From Beaufortia kweichowensis (taxonomy: Eukaryota; Chordata; Actinopteri; Cypriniformes; Gastromyzontidae), in the NCBI GenBank assembly GCA_019155185.1, contig CM032799.1:248001-312000 (forward strand): a stretch of DNA of 64,000 bases. The letters are read 5' to 3'. The notes under the pieces are model-generated. The model searched no databases. It had not been told where the DNA came from and saw nothing but the letters and a program-made list of their open reading frames with translations. Both the position numbers and the translations under genes were made by a program. Below, one piece after another: positions 58,335-64,000 of the stretch (within the stretch, counting starts at the first letter, position 1; each line of letters begins with the position of its first letter).

Positions 58335-58870
58335 ATGCAGATAGCAAGTGATCATTTGCAACTTTGCATTTTTTGATTTAATAATTTTGATATATAATTT
58401 TTTATTTCACAAAGCTATATCATTCTGAGTATCAAAGTTTTAGGATCAAGTGATCATTTGCATTATTTTTTATTTTATTTTTGTATTTATATATTATTAA
58501 TTATTATTATTTGTATATTTATATATATATTTTCACAAAGCTATATCATTCTGCATATTGTGTATCACATGAGTAAAGGCCTGTCAATGCAGATAGCAAG
58601 TGATCATTTGCATTATTTTTTATTTTATTTTTTGTATTTATATATTATTATATTATTAATTATTATTATTTGTATATTTATATATATATTTTTTATTTTC
58701 AGAAAGCTATATCATTCTGCATATTGTGTATCACACGAGTAAAGGCCTGTCAATTTTTGTGTTTTATTTTACTTTTGTTTTATTTTAAATTGATTTCACA
58801 AACTTTTCACAAAGCTATGCATAATATGCATTACATCTCACATTGGAGAGTAAAGGCCTGCTCATATCAA
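58335..58870 (+). repeat. Tandem array of about 130-150-bp units
   Basis: Three to four units share agcaagtgatcatttgca, an AT-rich middle (tttgtatttatatattatta), cacaaagctatatcattctg and gagtaaaggcctgtcaat. The two central units (about 58,447-58,594 and 58,595-58,755) are most alike; the outer ones are diverged or partial. Confidence 0.85.
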
Positions 58871-58874
58871 GAAT

Positions 58875-61760
58875 GATAACTAGAACAATAAAGTATTAAA
58901 AATTGAGTAAAAAATACTCAACACACCACAACTATAAAGATCAGTAAACAGAGAAACGATAGGACTGGAATCACTTTAGTGATATTTTTCTAGCTGAGGA
59001 ATGATAAATATTGACAGGCAAACAAAATCCATTTCAAATGTTTACAATAAACATAACATGACTGTTTGCTGGTGTGGAAGTTATATCAGTATTGTTATCT
59101 TTATATTTATTTTTCTTTGTCTGAATGGATAAATGATATAAGAATGAATTTGGCTAACTGCTGATATTTAATAAAGGTGCATTTCGTAGTGTATGAAATA
59201 CACAAGTACTGATGTACTCACTACATACCTTAAAGGATATTCAATTCAATTATTACTTCAAATACTTTGTAGAAAGTCCAGATGTGTAATGTGTTCAGTT
59301 TATTTTGGGATGTATCCTTTATTTCTTCATTGGCCAGTTCTAGCCAAGCTTGTATGTAAAGCACTTGAGAGTATTGATCGCCTGTAACGGCCTCTCTCTC
59401 CACAGGACAATGTGTCTTCACGGACGTATCTCTTGAAAGCTTATTCGGGGTGACCCCGCTGCTCATTTAACAGACATTCTGCACTGCCCGTCTTTCTCAA
59501 GGTAAAGTGCTGGTTTTTCATCTAATCTCAATCACTGCCGCTCCATAGGCCTTTGAAATTGTTTTTTGTATCTACGCAGGCCTGCTTCATTCTGTTTGTC
59601 CCTGGTCTTCATCATGAGCCTGAACACACAGGCCCTGCTTTCCATTATTGGCAGACCATCAGCCTGGATAAGAGCGTCGAATGAAAAGGAACTTAAACAG
59701 GATGAGAAGGACTCGTCTCCATCATCGCCAATCAGCCGCTCTGGAGGAGGATGGGTATTACGGCCTTTTGATAGAGGACGACTCATCCTCTATAGCCATT
59801 GATTTACGTCCGTAGATTGTGATATTTCATTATGGGGCATTTGCAATTTCCTGCAGGCTGAAACCATTAATGCAGCCCTGCGTCTCAGCGTGTTGACCGT
59901 GAGCGGTGATGAGAAAAGAGCGTGCGAGAGGGCCACGGAAGAAAGAAGGAGGTGGAAGCGAGGCATTAGGTGAGCCATTAGACTGTAAAATTTAAATGAG
60001 GCAAACTAGAATGGCAAAAAAACACAAGGAATATGTGAAAAACACCACATCTCGTCTCTGATAAGATAAAAGCTTGTAACTAATGTAATCAGCTCTTTGT
60101 TCTACCGAGCAGATGTGGCGTATTCTTCATCTGTGCCTCTCTTTCTTTCTTTGTTTTGCCTGAACCCATTACGGGAAGGCCATTCTTTGTGAAGGAAAGG
60201 TAAAATGTGCAGTGGCGGCTTTCATGCATTAGAGTAGCACTGTTCCATGTCACTGCATTAGTCTGCTGTCACAGAGGAAAAACACAACTGTCCATTAAAA
60301 GTGCAGTGGTGGATCTGCAGAACACAGAGTTCATTTAAGCGAATTTTGTGCAAAAAACGAAAAAGTTAAATAATATTTTACATTTAATGGCAAACCAAAT
60401 CTCTCTCTTATGGGCCGGGCACATTCATTATTTTATTAAATGGCCTTCTTTTAAATACCAGCATGCTCAATAATTTAATAAATCATTGTAAAAAAAATAG
60501 TGTTGAGTCCACAAAGCAAAAGAATCATTTTTCTCATCCTTGGTCTCAGACCATTGATTTTACCAAATCATTATGGAAACTGGAGCCGTTTGTAAGTGAT
60601 TTTCCAGGATGTTTTATAGCTTGGAAAATTAAAAATAGGAGCATCCGGGCGTAATACATTTAAAGTAAAAATATATGTGTTTTAATATATCAGTTGTGAA
60701 AGGATTGTAATTGAATTGACTAATCAATGCTTCCTTTTCTCTGGTATATATTCCAGTATGTTGTTCTGTTCTATTCCCATCCAACAATAAACTGAATATA
60801 ATATGCAATATAATATTATTTGAAGTAAAGAATAGTTGTAATCTTGTGAAATGACAATACAATTAAATATGCTGGGGATGTTTTTTCATAACCCACAAGG
60901 CGTTTACATTCATGCTAAAAATGCTTTCTTTTGTATTACTGTATGGAATCGAATTGAAATGTGCTGTTTTGCAAAATGTCCTGTGGAGTTTTGAGCGTGC
61001 ATTGATTGTTCTCTTGAGAGTGATTATAGCGTAATAGCCCGCAGTGTGAAGCTATAGATCTACCTGCAGAGCTTTTTCCCATGAAACACCTGCCCTCCTC
61101 TTACTGGAACCCACAGCCTCCATTTTAACTCTCGCCTTTCCCCCACGAGTCCGACACGCTGCTGTGCGCTTCTGCTGGCCTGTTGAAATACAGTGAATCA
61201 CACTGTGCCAGAAATGAATTTATCAGACATCATGGGGTCTGGACCCGCTCTTTAGTCCATTTGTATTGTTTCCTGTGTTAATGAGGGAAGCTTGTCATCA
61301 GTCTGGAAATGGTATCGAGTTGAATTGAGTTTTGCCTGCTCATTAGAAAAGAAAAAACGGGCTGTGGTAAAATCAGGATGGAGTTTTTCTTGGAAGGCTG
61401 CAGGTATTTAAACTGATGCATGCAGAGACCTTAATAGATTGTTTGTTCAAAATCTATTCAAAACACAATTCAGTATGATGAAAAGCACTAATACAAAAGC
61501 GTTGTTTTCAGTTCATGGACTTTCAGACTTCAGGAAATTAAGTACTTTTTAATTATGTTTGCAGAGTGGTATAATGGGTTATAATATTGCCCAAGGGCAC
61601 TTTGATTTATGTTGTTTTCAAGTAAATGTACATGCGAAGGGTGAATAACACCGTATCTGCTTAGCATTATTTCTTAACTACAAATATACAATTGCTAAAT
61701 AAGATTTACAGTGATCTCAATTTTCCTTTTCATTGCATTTTCCAGCATATTAACATACTG
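58875..61760. other. Gene-free region with candidate conserved blocks
   Basis: No supported exon. 59,560-60,000 and 61,040-61,360 are balanced-composition, repeat-free stretches that may be conserved non-coding elements. Short frames there have no recognised similarity. Confidence 0.4.
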
Positions 61761-61766
61761 TAGATA

Positions 61767-61860
61767 TTAAAGGAATAGTTCATTGGAAAATGAAAATGAC
61801 CCCATAATTTACTCCGTCTCATGCGTAGGTTTATATGACTTTCTTGTCTGTAATATGAAA
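61767..61860 (+). repeat. Family A fragment, left end only
   Basis: Begins ttaaaggaatagttcattgg and continues tgactttcttgtctgtaat; the right end is missing. Confidence 0.5.
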
Positions 61861-62483
61861 GCAGTATAATAAAGTATTTCATTAGTAATATTCTTTACAA
61901 TAATTATGGAAACAACTATTTACATCTAGTTTGTAAATGAAAAAGCAATTCAATGATAAATGTTACCACAAGCAACACCTTTCAAAGCGTGTGATTCATT
62001 CATTATTCTCGAACAATTCCACAAGTGGTGTTCTCGTCACCTCATGCTCAGTGCGTTTTCCCAGAATTCAGCACAAAAGAGGATTTTCACAGGAAACTAA
62101 GCATGAATGTTTAATTAGCGGCAGCTGTTGTGTAGCACTAACTGTCTCATAGCAGCATCGCTTATGGGGACTGGATTTCACTTTATGATCACTATTACAT
62201 GCATGTCTAATGTGACAGGCTTTGTTACTCAGGTATGTCTTTAAACACTAGACAGCTTTCGCTGCTGTGTCCTGAGGTATTTTCATTTTATTTTGACAGG
62301 ACCTCTCATCTGTATAGCTACAGTACAAATAGTTTTTACTGATTTAATGTTTTGGGCCGTTAGTTTCTAATGTTACACTCTGAAAAGCTGGGTTACTGGA
62401 TAGGAATAAATGTGGACAAATCCAGCCGTTGTGCTTTTAAATGAATGTCCATATTTGTGCATGTTACGATAATATTAGTGATT

Positions 62484-62770
62484 TTAAATTGAAGGAATAG
62501 TTAACCTAAAAATAGAAATTTTGTCATCATTTATTTGCCGTCATCTCATTCAAAACCTGTATGTGACTCTTTCTTCTGTGCAACACAAAAGAAGATATTT
62601 TGAGAAATGGTTTTGTGTCCATACAATGGAAGTCAATGGGGGTCAATGTTTCATTATCAACATTCTTCAAAATATCTTGTTTTGTGTTCTACAGAAGAAA
62701 GAAAGTCATACAGGTTTAGTATGACATGAGGGAGAGGAAATGATGGAAGAATTTTCATTTTTCATCCTCT
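62484..62770 (+). mobile_element. Family A relative, adjacent copy
   Basis: Contains gaaggaatagttaacctaaa, acacaaaagaagatattttg and the inverted counterpart caaaatatcttgttttgtgt. It lies directly before the hairpin-bearing copy, so the two are tandem or nested insertions. Confidence 0.65.
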
Positions 62771-62779
62771 TATTTTTTA

Positions 62780-63072
62780 TTTGAAGTTTTTTTAGTCAAA
62801 AATAAAAATGTTTCACCCTTATGTCATTCAAACCCTGTATATGATTCTTTTTTTGTGGAACATATATTTTGTAAAGCGCTGGTTATCGGCACTCATTGAC
62901 TTCCATGTATCTCGTGTTCATACTATGAAAGTGAATGAGTGCCGATAACCAGCGTTTGCAAAATCTCTTCTTCTGTGTTCTGCTGATGAAAGAAAGTCAT
63001 ACAGGTTTAACATGACATGATAATGAGGAAATAATGAAAGAGTTTTTATTTTTGGGTGAACTTTCCCTTTAA
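62780..63072 (+). mobile_element. Family A element with perfect 20-bp hairpin, copy 2
   Basis: Arms GCTGGTTATCGGCACTCATT at 62,878-62,897 and its complement at 62,934-62,953, the same arms as in fn1 intron 8. Right end ggtgaactttccctttaa. The flanking sequence cttcttctgtgttctgctga is shared with that copy. Confidence 0.8.
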
Positions 63073-63079
63073 GTTTTGT

Positions 63080-64000
63080 GCTATGGCCTAATCAAAGCTC
63101 ATGTAATATGTTTGATAATATGTTTGATAACAGATGATATGTTTGATATGTTTACCAGTGTTTTCTGCCATTGCTGCCATCTTGACTGTTGCTGACAGAC
63201 TGATGTGTATAAAATAGGCACATGTTGGTTGAAAGGTCTTTGAGAGAACCACATGACATTCGCAAGAGCTGCTGTTGATAATTGAGACTCTCTGAGCCCC
63301 TTTCCTGGACCATGGCCGTGATATTGCTCCTCTGCTCACACAAATCCTACAACTTAGAACGGATAATCCGTTGACAGCCAAATTGCCTGAGGGGATTTTG
63401 TTTTCCCTATATGACAAGCCAATCTGTTTGGTTGCCAGAGCTTTCCATAACCCACCGCCACGATCAGCACCCTTCCCCCTTCTTCCCTTTCTATTCTGAG
63501 GAGAGCGAAATAAAGAAGAAATCAGTTTTCTTTGGAACATGCGGTTTCTGTCTCTCTGAAGAGGTCATATTTTTATGGACACGGCTGGAGCTCTCATCTT
63601 AGAATGTGATGTTACCTTTTCTTATTGTAGCCAATTATCTATTCCCACTCCTGAGCCTCTCCCAGGGCGTGCTGCGATAGCACCATGCCAAGTTCAAGAT
63701 GGTGTCATCTCGATACCATGGAAACCACAGCCAGCTCTGTGAAACCACTGGATATCACCAGGTTGAAAGATTCTCTACTGAGGAGATAGATTTGTTTAGA
63801 TTATGCTAGAAGAGGGTTAGAAGATGTCACATTAAAATTCATCGCGTTGGCCGAGCGATTGGTGAACTGAACTTGGCATACAGAATGAAGTTCAAGGAGC
63901 TAAGCTAAATAACAGCAACACCTTAGACCATATTAAAGCCTCTCCTTTGAAAACTCTCTCGCTGCTTAACAGCTCAATGTAACATTTAGCTGTTTCTTAA
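63080..64000. other. Right end of window, no gene found
   Basis: A 150-codon - strand frame (63,088-63,540) has no family similarity I can name. Its upstream end falls in simple ATATG-type sequence (about 63,105-63,150). No splice-linked exon seen. Confidence 0.45.

Noticed and set aside
63088..63540. 150-codon - strand frame as a gene
   Set aside because: No similarity recognised, and its C-terminal codons come from simple ATATG-type sequence.

Overview
This is vertebrate genomic DNA, almost certainly from a teleost and probably a cyprinid. It has spliced genes with GT-AG introns, an AT-rich background, and many fish-type repeats: short DNA transposons with TTAAAGGGATAGTT-like ends, L2-type LINE tails, a tRNA-derived SINE and long microsatellites. 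Two protein-coding genes are well supported, both on the + strand.

(1) Positions 1-9,250 are non-coding 5' flank with dispersed repeats. About 9,250-9,606 hold the probable promoter and 5' UTR. From 9,607 to 32,163 lies a complete fibronectin 1 gene (fn1) of 46 coding exons. The conceptual full-length product is 2,477 aa with an uninterrupted frame across all junctions. Order: signal/propeptide; FNI 1-5; FNI 6, FNII 1-2 and FNI 7-9 (gelatin binding); FNIII 1-7; EDB (exon 25); FNIII 8-10 with RGD; FNIII 11; EDA (exon 33); FNIII 12-14; V/IIICS with LDV, plus FNIII 15 (exons 40-41); FNI 10-12; and a dimerising tail with two cysteines. EDB, EDA and V are each arranged so that they can be alternatively spliced. 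Teleosts often keep two fn1 copies, and I cannot tell which co-orthologue this is.

(2) From 33,588 to 39,854, about 0.75 kb downstream of the fn1 poly(A) site and in tandem, is a nine-exon M14 metallocarboxypeptidase matching carboxypeptidase O (cpo). It has a signal peptide, no prodomain, all catalytic residues, and a hydrophobic C-terminus like a GPI-anchor signal. Its first intron carries two degraded LINEs, each containing a tandem-repeat array.

(3) From about 40,000 to 64,000 I find no protein-coding gene. It holds microsatellites, repeat-family copies, a tandem array, one CpG-dense patch resembling an orphan promoter, and several balanced-composition blocks that may be conserved non-coding elements.

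Most notable observations: a 224-bp CT microsatellite serving as the polypyrimidine tract of an fn1 exon; a GC-AG intron inside the RGD module; a frame-preserving cryptic acceptor in the V exon; loss of the PHSRN synergy sequence while RGD is intact; Gln at the specificity position of the CPO-like enzyme; a minisatellite grown from LINE coding sequence; and several internally repeated DNA-transposon families. I saw no unknown protein system, CRISPR array or RNA gene.
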